Of a DNA stretch of 49,108 nucleotides, positions 25,391 through 36,314 are shown piece by piece. The stretch lies in contig CAINUN010000094.1 of NCBI GenBank assembly GCA_903853805.1, positions 1 through 49,108 on the forward strand, read 5' to 3'. A model generated the notes under the pieces. The model worked only from the letters and a program-made list of their open reading frames with translations, was not told where the DNA came from and searched no databases. The translations under genes were made by a program, and so were the position numbers. This stretch comes from an uncultured Bacteroidota bacterium. Lineage in GTDB: Bacteria > Bacteroidota > Bacteroidia > Chitinophagales > Chitinophagaceae. Position 1 is the stretch's first letter; each line of letters opens with the position of its first letter.

Positions 25391-28300
25391 CTACTTCACA
25401 ACAATTTTTCTTTGTAGTTGAGTTGTAGAAGAGTTGAGTTTAACTACATAAATACCAGATGCTACTTGTGCTAAATTGATGTTCAAGAAGTTGTCATAAT
25501 CAACATCGGTGCCGCTTATTTCATACACTTTTCTACCTATCAAATCATAAACACCTAATGAGAATGTTTCGCCTTGCTTTCCTATCCATTGAACAGTGAA
25601 AGTATTATTTACAATTGGATTTGGAAATAAGTCAGCCGATTGATTGAATTGGTCAGTTGCAAATAAATGAAACCAAACTTCAGATTGATTGAATACCCTT
25701 GCTTGAGCATAATAACCAATATCGTATGGTACCCAATTGATATTAATTGTATCGAATGTTCTGTAGTTCCCACTCAAATTATTTAATAGTGAGCCATCAA
25801 GATATTCAACTGCAACATCAGTGTATTCCAGCATGTTCATACGATAAACGTCTGGAGATTTATTACAAGAGTTGCAATTGTTGTCATTTATCATTTGCAG
25901 AAACTCATCGTCTGTAATAAACAATTTTACACCCACTGAATTATCGGAAGAAATTGGAGATGGAGGTGCATTCACTACAAAGTTTCTTGGAAAGAAATAC
26001 TGTTTGATATTAGGCTGAAAGCTATTATTGTGATGATAACTTTCAAGACTTCCAGTATCAGCTGTTGAAGAAATTATTTCACCTAGAATTTGATTATTGT
26101 TTACAAAGTTTTGAGCAATGTTGTGTTGCATTGAATTTGTAACTCTCAATGGACTTTCATTGCAAATCCCATACAAGTGGTCGTAGATATGAATGTCGTC
26201 TATTGCCACACCATCTTTATTCGTTCCAGCATCTGAATGAAACACAAATCTTAACTGAATTGGACTAGTTGATTTTGGAAGAAATACACTTGCAACTCTC
26301 CATCGAGAATCTGTTCCTTTCCAACCATTAGGGCTATTGAACCAATTGATAATGCCTCCACCGGGTGGGTTTAATGATAACCATAAAACACCGTCGAAAC
26401 TATATTCAAGACTTAGGTAATCGCAAACATTATTGCCACAGTCTTCAATGTCTGTTGTCAGACTAAAACTCAAAGTAGGGTTGCTCATTTTACTTATGTC
26501 GTAACAAGAAGAATAGAGGAAAGAATGTTCATTGTTGTTGTAGTTTCCTTCCAAACTTGTTGCCCAAGCAATGTGTCCACTAGCTGCGTTTTTGATTTTA
26601 GCACCATTTGGTTTGCCATACTCCCAACTAGAGTTTTTCCCATCAGCATACCAATCACCATAATTGTTTTCAAAGTTGTTTAATGATGGGAAATCTTTTA
26701 CTATTGCTTGTGTCCTAATTTTGTAATTCAATATACTATCGTTTGTATGATAGCTGTCCAAAGTGTCTTCCAACCAAATATTAAGTTTGTTCAACTGAGG
26801 GGCGAGTAACTGAGCAATCTTGACATTAAAAGTAAACAACAAAGTGTCTTTAGCAGCTATGCTATCAATGATGGCTTGTGTGATAATTGAAGCACCATTC
26901 AATTGGTAATGAATCTTGAAATTCTTTTGGGGCAGATTGTCGCTGTTGTAAATTTTTACTGTCACTGGAATATTATTTGCAACGTCGCAATAAAAATTAT
27001 CTGGTGACACCACACTTACTAATTGCAAATCGTTGCTCACACTGTAGAGTTTGAAATTATCTATTGTCAAACCATTACCGTAATCATTCATCGCAATAAC
27101 TGATGTATCGTTTTGATTTATCCCTATTTGAAAGGAGGAACTGAATTGCTGATTGTTTTGGAGAAGAAAATGGGTGAGTGAAATAGAGCCGGTGTGCTGT
27201 ACAAACCCTAAGTTGGTTGCAGTTGTATCAAAATGAAAAACAGAAATCCAATTGGCTGTGTCATTACCTCGAATAAATATCTGATTGCCTGTTGTAAACT
27301 TAGGTTGACCATGAATCTTACAATCCAATTCCATTCTTGCTTCTGTATTAGCTGCGTCATAAGCTGAAAGATTGAACGTGCCTGTAAGAAAATTTTCTCC
27401 TGTACCATTTTGAAATAAATCCAAACTCAAAGAACCATTGCCAACAATCAACACATCTTTGCTCACATAACTTCTTAATCTTCCAAGAGTGGAATTACAA
27501 TGATAATCCCAATGAGTATTGTTTGTAAATCCAAATGTGTCTTTAGTTATGGTAAAAACAGAATCGTTCTCAAATCCATCATTAAAGCCTGCTTGTAAAT
27601 CTACTAAAGGGTTGTTTAACTGATTGATATAAATGGTTGCACTATCATTTGATTTCACCACATCATTTCCTTGAATATTTTCTATAGCAACACGAATCTT
27701 GTAAAAGCCAAAAGACAAAAGATTTAATCCATTAAGACTTACCTTTTTGCTTTGTAAGGGAGCCATTGGATTAGTGACAGTTTGTGTTTGCCAACTTCCA
27801 TTGTTGATACTATAACTTAGTTTAAATAATGAAGCTGAACTGTTGTCAAGATTTTTAATGGATAGAGAAAGACTAGAATTGTTACTCAATTCTGTTGAAG
27901 TGAGTTTTCTTCCTGAATGAGGACTCAGGATAGAATCAATCATCAAATCATTGTCAGAAATGCTTCCAAAGCAATTACCATCATTTGGGCGACGAATAAC
28001 AGCCATACTCCGGTAACCTTTCGTACCATTTATTATTGGGCGAACAGCAACATAATAAGTGCTGTCTAATGCCAAGCCCGAAAATGTATAATGAGTTCCA
28101 TTGACAGAAGCAACAGAAAGCATATTCGCACCTTTCTTTTGCATCACTTCATAACTATTAACACCTACGATATTGTTCCAATAGATATTGATGTAACCAG
28201 GGCATTGATTGGTATCTAATAGAACATTTGGTTGTGGTGCAATGGTGAAGGCACCCGAAACAGCTTGTTGGCTTCCTCTCGTTACACGAACAACAGCATT

Positions 28301-30394
28301 GGAGGTAACAATATTGGGAACATTCCAAGTAAAATATTTTTGAGTAGCAGGAAGATTGGTCACTAAGTTATTCCAACTACTGCCACCATTATCCGAGTAT
28401 TCAATCTTGATGGGGTTATTGTTATCATCCGAAGCATCCCAATAAATTCTTGTTGTGTCATTTCCTGCAACAGGAACATCTTTAGCAGGAAATTTAAGTT
28501 TAATACCACTCGAAATATAATCATAGGCAACTGCAAATCTTTGACTTGATGTAGTAACCAACGAACCTTTAATTGTTATTGTATAATTTCCAGTTGTTGG
28601 GTTGTTGATGACTATTTGCTCAGTGTTATTTAAAGTATCAACACCTTCAATTGCGTTGTTGCCAACGCCAATTATTGAAGACTTTAAAATTAGTGGATGA
28701 TGAATCGTATTGTTGGGTTCTTTCACTTCTACATCAAGGTTATTTACCAAAGCATCATTTGCTAAAGAAGAAGCAGGCATATCTATATAACAAAGCGTCA
28801 ATTTTAGTTGGGATGTATTTGGAGTAACCGTGATTGAAAATATTTTTTGATTGCCATTACTTACACTGTCTTGAATGTATTTTCCATCCTTCAACATTTG
28901 AACAGATTTTTGCACATTCATTAAACCGAAACCATGTAAATAATCAGGTCCCGGATTACCTAAATCATTTGCGCCATTAATCATTAATGCTTTCAATAAA
29001 TCCGCACGTGGATTGACATTACCATATAGTTGATGATACTGTTCACTCAACAAAGCCAAACCTCCTACCACTCCTGGACAAGCCATACTTGTACCATTGA
29101 TAGAAACATATTGATCGTTATTGGTACAAGAAAGAACACCCCAACCAATACTTAAAATTTCAGGTTTCAATCTTCCATCTTTCACAGGACCTCGAGAAGA
29201 TTTTTCAGCCAAAACATCATTCTTGCGAATGCCACCAACTACCAAATTGTTTTTCGCAGGTTGATAGCCACCGGCAACTGTAGCATAGCCTTGTACATAG
29301 CCATTACAAGTCATTAATCCATCATTGGCAGCAGCAAATACATGCAATACCTCAGGATTTTCGTAAGCCATTTTATCCAGCAAGTTGGCATATAAATCGT
29401 AAGTACCTGCATAACAGCAATCGCCGACTACCACCGCATAAGAATTGTTGGTAAGCGTCATGTTGTATTGTGGCAATAAATTTTCAGTTTGCATCCAGCT
29501 ATTATCAAAATACAAACCAAGCACTTGTGCATCATGTGCCATACCCATTGCACGAGGATTGACAATACCTTTACCAGCACATGTACCTGTTGTGTGAGAA
29601 CCATGTTCTACTCCGGGATATGGATTGAAATTGATAACTCTGTCGCGAGTGTCGGCATGATAAATTCCCGCACAATTATCGCCAATGCCTATCGTAATTC
29701 CTTTTCCAGTAAGACTATCCGAAAAATTTGGATTCAACACTGCTACACCACTTGAAGCACGAACATCATCATTTAAAGTAATTGGTGTGCGGGCAAGATT
29801 GATGTATTGTACAAAAGGATTAGCTGCTAGAGAATACAATCTGTTGGCAGCAATATTGATTTCAATTGCTCCTTCTGACTCAAACTTTTTATTGATTATT
29901 GAAGCACCTGTTTCTTTTAATAAATTCAAAGCATTTTCTCTAACAATTTCATCTTTGTAAAAAGCAACTAAAACATGAACGCTTTTATTGGATTGTTGTT
30001 GCAATAACATGTTTGTGGATTCATCCATCTTCCATTCAGGTTGTAACGGAATAATACTTCTCAATCCAAGTTTAACTGCTAAAATATTTGCTTGCTTTAA
30101 TTGAATTAAGGTAATGAATGCATAATGTGGCAAGTAGTTTTTTAAATTAAAGCCAGCATTTTTCAAAGTTTGTTGTTGGATTGAAGTGGGCAAATCATTG
30201 AATTGAACAATAACTTGTATCATTTCATTTTTTGAGGCGCTTTTGGCAAAACTATCTAACCATTGTTGAGCATTTTCAGTTGGGAAGATCTTAGCTGACT
30301 TCAGAAAAATTGAATAATTTGTAGGTGTAGGTTGCTGCCCATTTACATTAGTTGTAAACAGTAATAACAACATGATCTGTAAAATATTTTTCAT
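25391..30394 (-). CDS. Secreted subtilisin-family (S8) protease with T9SS sorting domain
   Basis: The start at 30394 gives a signal peptide (MKNILQIMLLLLFTTNVNGQ). An N-terminal region of about 200 residues resembles an inhibitor propeptide. The S8 domain follows with Asp in TIGIGDNC, His in EHGSHTTGT and Ser in SINGTSMACPG; the oxyanion Asn lies in AAANDG. The catalytic triad is complete. After it come a proprotein-convertase-like beta domain, FN3-like segments, jelly-roll/MAM-like regions, and a C-terminal type A sorting domain with LFPNPIVNNTFTV, YDLIGRKVYE and SGIYVVKL. About 1,667 residues in total. T9SS export to the surface or medium is expected. It shares a strand with the barrel and lectin-repeat genes. 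Confidence 0.92.
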   Translation of the reverse strand: MKNILQIMLLLLFTTNVNGQQPTPTNYSIFLKSAKIFPTENAQQWLDSFAKSASKNEMIQVIVQFNDLPTSIQQQTLKNAGFNLKNYLPHYAFITLIQLKQANILAVKLGLRSIIPLQPEWKMDESTNMLLQQQSNKSVHVLVAFYKDEIVRENALNLLKETGASIINKKFESEGAIEINIAANRLYSLAANPFVQYINLARTPITLNDDVRASSGVAVLNPNFSDSLTGKGITIGIGDNCAGIYHADTRDRVINFNPYPGVEHGSHTTGTCAGKGIVNPRAMGMAHDAQVLGLYFDNSWMQTENLLPQYNMTLTNNSYAVVVGDCCYAGTYDLYANLLDKMAYENPEVLHVFAAANDGLMTCNGYVQGYATVAGGYQPAKNNLVVGGIRKNDVLAEKSSRGPVKDGRLKPEILSIGWGVLSCTNNDQYVSINGTSMACPGVVGGLALLSEQYHQLYGNVNPRADLLKALMINGANDLGNPGPDYLHGFGLMNVQKSVQMLKDGKYIQDSVSNGNQKIFSITVTPNTSQLKLTLCYIDMPASSLANDALVNNLDVEVKEPNNTIHHPLILKSSIIGVGNNAIEGVDTLNNTEQIVINNPTTGNYTITIKGSLVTTSSQRFAVAYDYISSGIKLKFPAKDVPVAGNDTTRIYWDASDDNNNPIKIEYSDNGGSSWNNLVTNLPATQKYFTWNVPNIVTSNAVVRVTRGSQQAVSGAFTIAPQPNVLLDTNQCPGYINIYWNNIVGVNSYEVMQKKGANMLSVASVNGTHYTFSGLALDSTYYVAVRPIINGTKGYRSMAVIRRPNDGNCFGSISDNDLMIDSILSPHSGRKLTSTELSNNSSLSLSIKNLDNSSASLFKLSYSINNGSWQTQTVTNPMAPLQSKKVSLNGLNLLSFGFYKIRVAIENIQGNDVVKSNDSATIYINQLNNPLVDLQAGFNDGFENDSVFTITKDTFGFTNNTHWDYHCNSTLGRLRSYVSKDVLIVGNGSLSLDLFQNGTGENFLTGTFNLSAYDAANTEARMELDCKIHGQPKFTTGNQIFIRGNDTANWISVFHFDTTATNLGFVQHTGSISLTHFLLQNNQQFSSSFQIGINQNDTSVIAMNDYGNGLTIDNFKLYSVSNDLQLVSVVSPDNFYCDVANNIPVTVKIYNSDNLPQKNFKIHYQLNGASIITQAIIDSIAAKDTLLFTFNVKIAQLLAPQLNKLNIWLEDTLDSYHTNDSILNYKIRTQAIVKDFPSLNNFENNYGDWYADGKNSSWEYGKPNGAKIKNAASGHIAWATSLEGNYNNNEHSFLYSSCYDISKMSNPTLSFSLTTDIEDCGNNVCDYLSLEYSFDGVLWLSLNPPGGGIINWFNSPNGWKGTDSRWRVASVFLPKSTSPIQLRFVFHSDAGTNKDGVAIDDIHIYDHLYGICNESPLRVTNSMQHNIAQNFVNNNQILGEIISSTADTGSLESYHHNNSFQPNIKQYFFPRNFVVNAPPSPISSDNSVGVKLFITDDEFLQMINDNNCNSCNKSPDVYRMNMLEYTDVAVEYLDGSLLNNLSGNYRTFDTININWVPYDIGYYAQARVFNQSEVWFHLFATDQFNQSADLFPNPIVNNTFTVQWIGKQGETFSLGVYDLIGRKVYEISGTDVDYDNFLNINLAQVASGIYVVKLNSSTTQLQRKIVVK

Positions 30395-30470
30395 TTTTTC
30401 TACAAAAAAATTTATTGAAATACAAAATAAGTAACTGAATTGCAATAATTCATGTATTTACAAAATGAAA

Positions 30471-30495
30471 AATGCGCTTTTCAAGCGCATTTTTT
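30471..30495 (-). terminator. Terminator after the beta-barrel gene
   Basis: Arms AATGCGCTT (30471-30479) and AAGCGCATT (30483-30491) form a strong hairpin with A/T-rich flanks on both sides. It lies 27 bp beyond the stop of the minus-strand barrel gene and upstream of the protease start. Confidence 0.75.
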
Positions 30496-30517
30496 CATTT
30501 TCATTGTTTAATGAAAT

Positions 30518-31540
30518 TTACTCAACAATTACTTCGTCTTTTGAAACATCTTTGTTAGTTTGAAAAAAATACCTCAACCCAATGTTCATACCATAAGAAA
30601 AATTAGTTGTTTGAGTAATGGCATTTAACATTGTATTATATTCTCCAACTTTATTTGTAATCTGGTAATTGTTGTTTGCTTCATTGTTTTTAAATGATTG
30701 CTTCATAATAAAGAAGCCAGCAAGTAATGAAATATTTTCGTTTATCTTGTAACTCAAAGAAGGTTGAATAATCCATCCAAGTGCACGTGGTTTAAATTTA
30801 ATACTTCCAGAATTATAATGAGTGACATTCAAACCCACATTCATTCCTTGAGTGTGAAAACCATCTATCTGACTAGCATCAAATTTATCTTTAGTTATCA
30901 ATAAATCATTTGAAGACGGAGTTGGGTTTGGATCAAAGACTGCTACGGTATTGTTATTATTAGTTACATACTGATAAATAGCTTCATAATCAAATGAAGC
31001 ATTAGCATCGTATTTACTAGTATTATTGATAGTGAGCAAGAATCCAGCATCTAGGTTGAAACCTAATTTTGGGAAAAAATTCTTCTGGTATTTCAAAAGA
31101 AAAGGAACTGATAAATTAGTAACTTTTACTTTTTCAGATAGTACACCGTTAGATGTCAAAACTTGTCTAAAAACATCATTATTGTTATCCATTGATTGAT
31201 ATTCAATATGAAAATTATTGATAGCCAAATCAAATTGTTTGGAGGAATACATAATCCCAGAGCCAATCCCCCAAGTATGTTTTGAATCAAAGAAGTATCC
31301 AAGCTCTAAATTAAATCCGGACATTTTTCTATTGTTACAAGTTAATTCACTAATGCCTTCATTCAAGTGATTATAATACGCTGGAGCGAAATTTATTTGC
31401 TTAATACTTTGATTGAATCCACCTGTTATGAAATTTAAGTCAACCGTAATTATGGGTTTTACTTTTTCAACAGGTTTATTTTGGGAATATAAATTAGGCG
31501 ACAACGTGCTTAATAGGAATATTGAAATCAGTTTTTTCAT
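30518..31540 (-). CDS. Outer-membrane beta-barrel protein
   Basis: The 340-residue precursor has a Sec signal peptide, MKKLISIFLLSTLSPNLYSQ. The mature part alternates aromatic/hydrophobic and polar residues in beta strands (FNLELGYFFDSKHTWGIGSG, ISLLAGFFIMKQSF) and ends in FSYGMNIGLRYFF plus a short acidic tail, as in porin-family or OmpA-like barrels. There is no peptidoglycan-binding domain. The exact family and cargo are unknown. The gene starts 31 bp after the lectin-repeat gene's stop, so the two are likely co-transcribed. Confidence 0.75.
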   Translation of the reverse strand: MKKLISIFLLSTLSPNLYSQNKPVEKVKPIITVDLNFITGGFNQSIKQINFAPAYYNHLNEGISELTCNNRKMSGFNLELGYFFDSKHTWGIGSGIMYSSKQFDLAINNFHIEYQSMDNNNDVFRQVLTSNGVLSEKVKVTNLSVPFLLKYQKNFFPKLGFNLDAGFLLTINNTSKYDANASFDYEAIYQYVTNNNNTVAVFDPNPTPSSNDLLITKDKFDASQIDGFHTQGMNVGLNVTHYNSGSIKFKPRALGWIIQPSLSYKINENISLLAGFFIMKQSFKNNEANNNYQITNKVGEYNTMLNAITQTTNFSYGMNIGLRYFFQTNKDVSKDEVIVE

Positions 31541-31571
31541 GAAAAAGCTTTAGAAAGTTGAAAATTTTTTC

Positions 31572-34500
31572 TTAGTTTTTGATAAATCTTGATGAAATCA
31601 TTCGAATACCATCTTGATAATAACTCAATATATAAACCCCTGAAGGCAATTCTTTGATATTGATCTGAGTATTTTTATGACTAATAGGTACAATTGATAC
31701 TGCTTTTCCCATTAAATCATACAACTTTATACACGACTCTTGAAAGGAGCTATAATCCAATGAAACATTAAGCACCTCGTTTGCTGGGTTTGGAAAAATG
31801 TTAAGGTTGTTGCCTTTTTCAGGAGTTACAAGAATTCCTGCTGGTTGTGTATAGTATGTTTTTTGCCAACAACCATTTTTTGTAGTGATTACCCAATAAT
31901 ATTTGTTAGTAAAATCTGGATTTGGTTCATAATAATTTTGATGGCTTTGGCTTGGAATTAATGTTGAGTCAAGTGTCTTTACATCATCAAAACCCCAATA
32001 ATAATTATCAACATCATTTTCAAGGCATATAAAATAATTATTATGATAAACCATTGTTGGTACTGTTGAAAGATTTGATGCAACATCTAAATCGAAACTG
32101 ACATTATTACTACAACTTGTTGCAATGGTAGTATTGGATAATGTGACGACAGAATGAGCAGCATAAGGGAAACTGATTAAACAATTCAAATTGTATTTCC
32201 CTGAAACCATTACATTTCCATTCAATACTGACCAAGTAAAATATCTGTCAGGTCTGAATGGAGTCAAGGTTCCAAAATTTTGAAATTGTGTATTTGCACA
32301 AAGATTTAGTGGAGAAGCAATATCAATTGTTGGTTTTTGAGGAAGTGAGTTAACTGTTATTGTAAAATCCTGAAGTGTACCAAGACAATTATTAGCAGTA
32401 GGAGTAACTGATATAGTAGCAATTGAAGCAACAGTATCGTTATTACTTCCTACAAAAGAAGGAATATTTCCATTACCACTTGCCCCTAAACCAATAGTTG
32501 TGTTATTATTTGTCCATGAATAGCTTGTACCTACTACAGAGCCAGAAAAATTCACAATTGCAGTAGAAACGTCTTTACAAATTGACTGATTTGTTGGTTT
32601 TATAACATTAGGAGCTGGATTTACTCTGTAAGCATAACTTACTGTGTCACCATTACATAATTCAGCTGTAGGAATAATATACACACTTGAATAAACTGGA
32701 TTTACGCCTAAATTGATTGCATTAAAAACAGGTACATTTCCAGTCCCAGAATCAGCTAATCCAATTGAATTATTTGCATTATACCATGTGAAATTTGTAG
32801 ATGCAACATTACTATGAAAATTAGTTATTGTTGTGAGTGCACCATTACACACTATTTGATTGATAACTGTATCCATAATTGGTGTTGGTTTTACAGTTAT
32901 TGAAAATGTAAAGGGGTTTCCTGGACAACCATAATAATCTGGAGTTACTGTAATATTAGCTAACTCTAGTACATTTCCCGTATTAATAGTATTGAAACCA
33001 AATAGTTTTCCTGTGCCTGATGATGGCATTCCTATAGTAGGATTATCGGACACCCAATTATAAACAGAATTAAGAAGATTTCCATTGAAATTTACATTAT
33101 CAGATTTCACACCATTACAAACAAATTGATCACTAACTGAATTAACTATTGGAATTGGATATACCTTCATAAAAAAACTTTGTGAAACTCCAATACAACC
33201 ATTTGCTGATGGGTTAACAGTAATTATTGCATTAACAGGTGTTGTTTGGTTTGGATTAGGAGGTGCAAAAGTTGCAGTAAAAGAAGGAATTGTATCACTA
33301 CCAGATGAGGCAAGACCAATACTAGTTTTGTTATTGGTCCAGCCAAAAGTACTTCCTGCTACAGCCCCAGATAAAATTATAGGAGAAGTAGCTGTTCCAT
33401 TACACAGTGTCATATCTGATGGGATAGTAACTGTCGGTGTTGGTTTAATTGTGTAATTAAACGTTTTCGTTGCACCAGCGCAATTATTCAATAACGGTGT
33501 AACTATAATAGTCCCAGTATTAAATGTATTAGTAGTATTGGCACCAACAAATGGTAAAATATTTCCTGTTCCTGATGCTGCAAGTCCAATTGAAGGATTG
33601 CTATTAACCCAATTAAATGTTGTATTTGGAATTTGACCTGAAAAAACAGTAATTAAAGTTGATGTGTTGTTACAAACTGATTGATCAAGTATTGCATTGA
33701 GAGTCGGTGAAGGATTTACTGTAATATTGAAATATTTAGGGTTTCCAGAACATCCATTTAAAGCAGGAGTTACTGTTATTGTAGCATAAATTGGTGCTGT
33801 ACCAGGATTCGTAGCTGTAAATGATGGCAAATTACCTACTCCAGATGCTCCAAGACCTATTGCAGAATTACTATTTACCCAACCATAGGTAGCACCACTT
33901 GTACCATTGAAAGAGATTGGGTTAACAGTGGAGTTATTACAAACAGTTTGACTTGGTATTATTGGCAATGTTGGTGTTGGATTTACGGTATAGGTAAAAT
34001 TATGGGGTGTACCAGGACAGCTGTTTGCAGAAGGTGTAACATTAATTGTGGCAGTTACTGAAGTAGCCCCATTGTTCAATGCATTAAAAGCAGAAATATT
34101 TCCCGAGCCGTTTGCAGGTAATCCTATAGAAGATGCACTGTTTGTCCAATTAAAAGTTGTACTGCTTACTGTACCTATAAACGTAACAGCAGAGGTTTGA
34201 GTGCCATTACACAATGTTTGGTTGGAAGGTGTATTAACAGTTGGCGTTGGATTTACTGTGTAAGAATAGGTTTTAGACGACCCTGTACAGCCATTCAAAG
34301 TAGGGGTAACCGTTACATTGCCAGAAGTTGGAATGATACCAGCATTTGTACAAGTAAAAGAGGCGATATTTCCAGTACCAGAAGCAGCTAAACCAATTCC
34401 AGTATTTGAATTTGACCATGTGTAAGTAGAACCAACTGGTGTACCATTAAAATTTACAGTAGTTGAAGAAGAACCATTACAAATGGATTGGCTAGTTATA

Positions 34501-35459
34501 TTATTAACAGATGGAACTGCGTTAACAATAATAGGAATACTAGTTGATTGAGACCCACATGCAACAGGAAGAGTGTAAGTAATGGTTGCAGTACCGGCTG
34601 TTGCTCCAGCTGTAACCAAGCCAGATGAATTAACTGAAGCAATTGAAGGGTTATTAGAAGTCCATGTTCCCCCATTAACTGCATTTACTAATGTAGCTGT
34701 TTGAGTAGAACAAAGGGTTGTTGTAGTACCGTGAATTGGAGCAGCATTTCTAATTGAAACACTCTTGATATAGTGCGCACTTGCTTGTGTATTTGATGTA
34801 CTTGAAGTAAATCCAAAATAGCCTGTAGGATTAGGCAATGTAAAATTACCCGTTATTTGAGGAGTAGCATTGTTATTCAAGTAAACTTTTAATGTACCTG
34901 AGCTATAAGTTAATTCAACATGATGCCATGTACCGTCAGTCATCCAACTCTGATTTGTTTGAACAGAACCAACCAAATTGGTAACGTTTGATTCAGAGTA
35001 CGATGCTGTATTATTAAACCCATAAAGAGCAACTAAAGGATTGTTGCTATTAGCATCGTCATCTTTTGTATCTAAAATCAAAGAAATACCATTAAGAGTT
35101 GTAGATGGCAAGCCAATTGCAGCACCGGTTCCACCACTTGAAAATGGTGTTATTGGGGATGATAAAAAGAAAAACGTCAAACCATTTGCACCAGAACCTG
35201 AAATTTTAAAATCAAAATTCACTGTGAAATTAGGACAAGAAGTAGTGTTGTATGTTGATGCGTAATAAATATACCCATTTTGATTAGTTATCGTAGATGT
35301 CAATCGCATTGTGCTATCTACAGCTGTAGCACTTCCACCATAAGTCCATCCTGTAAGATAAGAACTTAGCGGATTCCCCTGTAAATTAACGACTAATTGG
35401 GAAAATGAATTCCAAGATAACAGACATCCTAAAAACGAAAGCAGTAGTGTCTTTTTCAT
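31572..35459 (-). CDS. Lectin-domain adhesin with eight PKD-like repeats and T9SS tail
   Basis: The 1,295-residue secreted protein has a signal peptide (MKKTLLLSFLGCLLSWNSFS). An L-type lectin-like domain (about 20-245; NFDFKISGSGANGLTFFFLS, ISLILDTKDDDANSNNP) follows, then a BIG2/Ig-like segment (about 250-318). Next are eight tandem PKD-like repeats of about 85-90 residues, each starting near an SQSICNG/NQTLCNG-type motif and ending NxCxG...VNPTP, so each repeat carries a Cys pair. The C-terminal T9SS type A domain has IFPNPANEVLNVSLD, YDLMGKAV and SGVYILSYYQDG. It is probably a surface or released adhesin that binds glycans. Function is inferred from architecture. Confidence 0.88.
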   Translation of the reverse strand: MKKTLLLSFLGCLLSWNSFSQLVVNLQGNPLSSYLTGWTYGGSATAVDSTMRLTSTITNQNGYIYYASTYNTTSCPNFTVNFDFKISGSGANGLTFFFLSSPITPFSSGGTGAAIGLPSTTLNGISLILDTKDDDANSNNPLVALYGFNNTASYSESNVTNLVGSVQTNQSWMTDGTWHHVELTYSSGTLKVYLNNNATPQITGNFTLPNPTGYFGFTSSTSNTQASAHYIKSVSIRNAAPIHGTTTTLCSTQTATLVNAVNGGTWTSNNPSIASVNSSGLVTAGATAGTATITYTLPVACGSQSTSIPIIVNAVPSVNNITSQSICNGSSSTTVNFNGTPVGSTYTWSNSNTGIGLAASGTGNIASFTCTNAGIIPTSGNVTVTPTLNGCTGSSKTYSYTVNPTPTVNTPSNQTLCNGTQTSAVTFIGTVSSTTFNWTNSASSIGLPANGSGNISAFNALNNGATSVTATINVTPSANSCPGTPHNFTYTVNPTPTLPIIPSQTVCNNSTVNPISFNGTSGATYGWVNSNSAIGLGASGVGNLPSFTATNPGTAPIYATITVTPALNGCSGNPKYFNITVNPSPTLNAILDQSVCNNTSTLITVFSGQIPNTTFNWVNSNPSIGLAASGTGNILPFVGANTTNTFNTGTIIVTPLLNNCAGATKTFNYTIKPTPTVTIPSDMTLCNGTATSPIILSGAVAGSTFGWTNNKTSIGLASSGSDTIPSFTATFAPPNPNQTTPVNAIITVNPSANGCIGVSQSFFMKVYPIPIVNSVSDQFVCNGVKSDNVNFNGNLLNSVYNWVSDNPTIGMPSSGTGKLFGFNTINTGNVLELANITVTPDYYGCPGNPFTFSITVKPTPIMDTVINQIVCNGALTTITNFHSNVASTNFTWYNANNSIGLADSGTGNVPVFNAINLGVNPVYSSVYIIPTAELCNGDTVSYAYRVNPAPNVIKPTNQSICKDVSTAIVNFSGSVVGTSYSWTNNNTTIGLGASGNGNIPSFVGSNNDTVASIATISVTPTANNCLGTLQDFTITVNSLPQKPTIDIASPLNLCANTQFQNFGTLTPFRPDRYFTWSVLNGNVMVSGKYNLNCLISFPYAAHSVVTLSNTTIATSCSNNVSFDLDVASNLSTVPTMVYHNNYFICLENDVDNYYWGFDDVKTLDSTLIPSQSHQNYYEPNPDFTNKYYWVITTKNGCWQKTYYTQPAGILVTPEKGNNLNIFPNPANEVLNVSLDYSSFQESCIKLYDLMGKAVSIVPISHKNTQINIKELPSGVYILSYYQDGIRMISSRFIKN

Positions 35460-35718
35460 AGATAACTTGTGTTGTGTTTAATAAATAATCACCTCTTTTT
35501 TTCAAAGAGAAATATTCAAACGGTAAGTTTTGCGACTTTGCGAATATAATAATCTTTCTTTTCTCAGGAAAAGCATTTTACTAACAATCTATTTTTCTAA
35601 AAAAATCATTCTAATTTTTTGCAAAAGATATTTTGATACTTTGCTAAAATAAAGACAAAGCAATCTACCATTTTAGTTGGTAGTATTTACGGTTATTTGA
35701 TTTCTAGTAAAAAACTTT

Positions 35719-35748
35719 TTTGAATTTCCCTTATTACTTTTACATTTG
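35719..35748 (+). promoter_or_regulatory. Promoter of the rplKAJL cluster
   Basis: TTTG (35719-35722), an 18-nt spacer and an exact TACATTTG -7 box (35741-35748) form the best Bacteroidota-type promoter in the window. It is about 90 bp upstream of rplK. The leader contains CAATC/GATTG (about 35756-35769) followed by a T-run, which could form a small attenuator hairpin. The rest of the 35460-35837 gap is AT-rich, with no gene seen. Confidence 0.75.
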
Positions 35749-35837
35749 CGCCCTCAATCTCAAGATTGCTCTTTTTAATTAGAAGGCATTGGGAGAGTTG
35801 ATTAATTTTTTAACTCGTTAAAACCAAAAAAAAAGAA

Positions 35838-36281
35838 ATGGCTAAAGAAATCAGCGGCTACGTAAAGCTGCAGGTTAAGGGCGGCGCTGCAAATCCCGCA
35901 CCTCCAATCGGTCCTGCTCTAGGTTCCAAAGGTGTGAACATTATGGAATTTTGTAAGCAGTTTAACGCTCGTACACAAGACAAGGCAGGAAAAGTACTTC
36001 CTGTATTGCTTACTGTTTACACCGACAAGTCTTTTGACTTTGTTATCAAAACTCCTCCGGCAGCAGTTCAATTATTGGAAGCTTCCAAAGTGAAATCAGG
36101 CAGTAAAGAACCAAACCGCATCAAAGTTGGAAAGGTATCTTGGGCACAAATTGAAGAAATCGCCAAAGACAAAATGCCAGACCTTAACTGCTTTACCCTT
36201 GACAGTGCTATGAGCATGGTTGCTGGTACTGCACGCAGTATGGGTTTGACAGTTGAAGGACAAAAACCAAGTGCTCAATAA
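35838..36281 (+). CDS. rplK: 50S ribosomal protein L11
   Basis: L11 forms the GTPase-associated centre with 23S rRNA. The 147-residue protein has the N-terminal [21 protein letters not shown] (proline-rich linker region) and the C-terminal rRNA-binding part with [20 protein letters not shown]. It is full length with the expected start. It is the first gene of the L11-L1-L10-L12 cluster, but no nusG or secE lies upstream, where a minus-strand adhesin gene sits instead. Confidence 0.98.
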   Translation: MAKEISGYVKLQVKGGAANPAPPIGPALGSKGVNIMEFCKQFNARTQDKAGKVLPVLLTVYTDKSFDFVIKTPPAAVQLLEASKVKSGSKEPNRIKVGKVSWAQIEEIAKDKMPDLNCFTLDSAMSMVAGTARSMGLTVEGQKPSAQ

Positions 36282-36314
36282 TCCATTGATTCACCCAAAA
36301 AAAACTTTGTAGCA

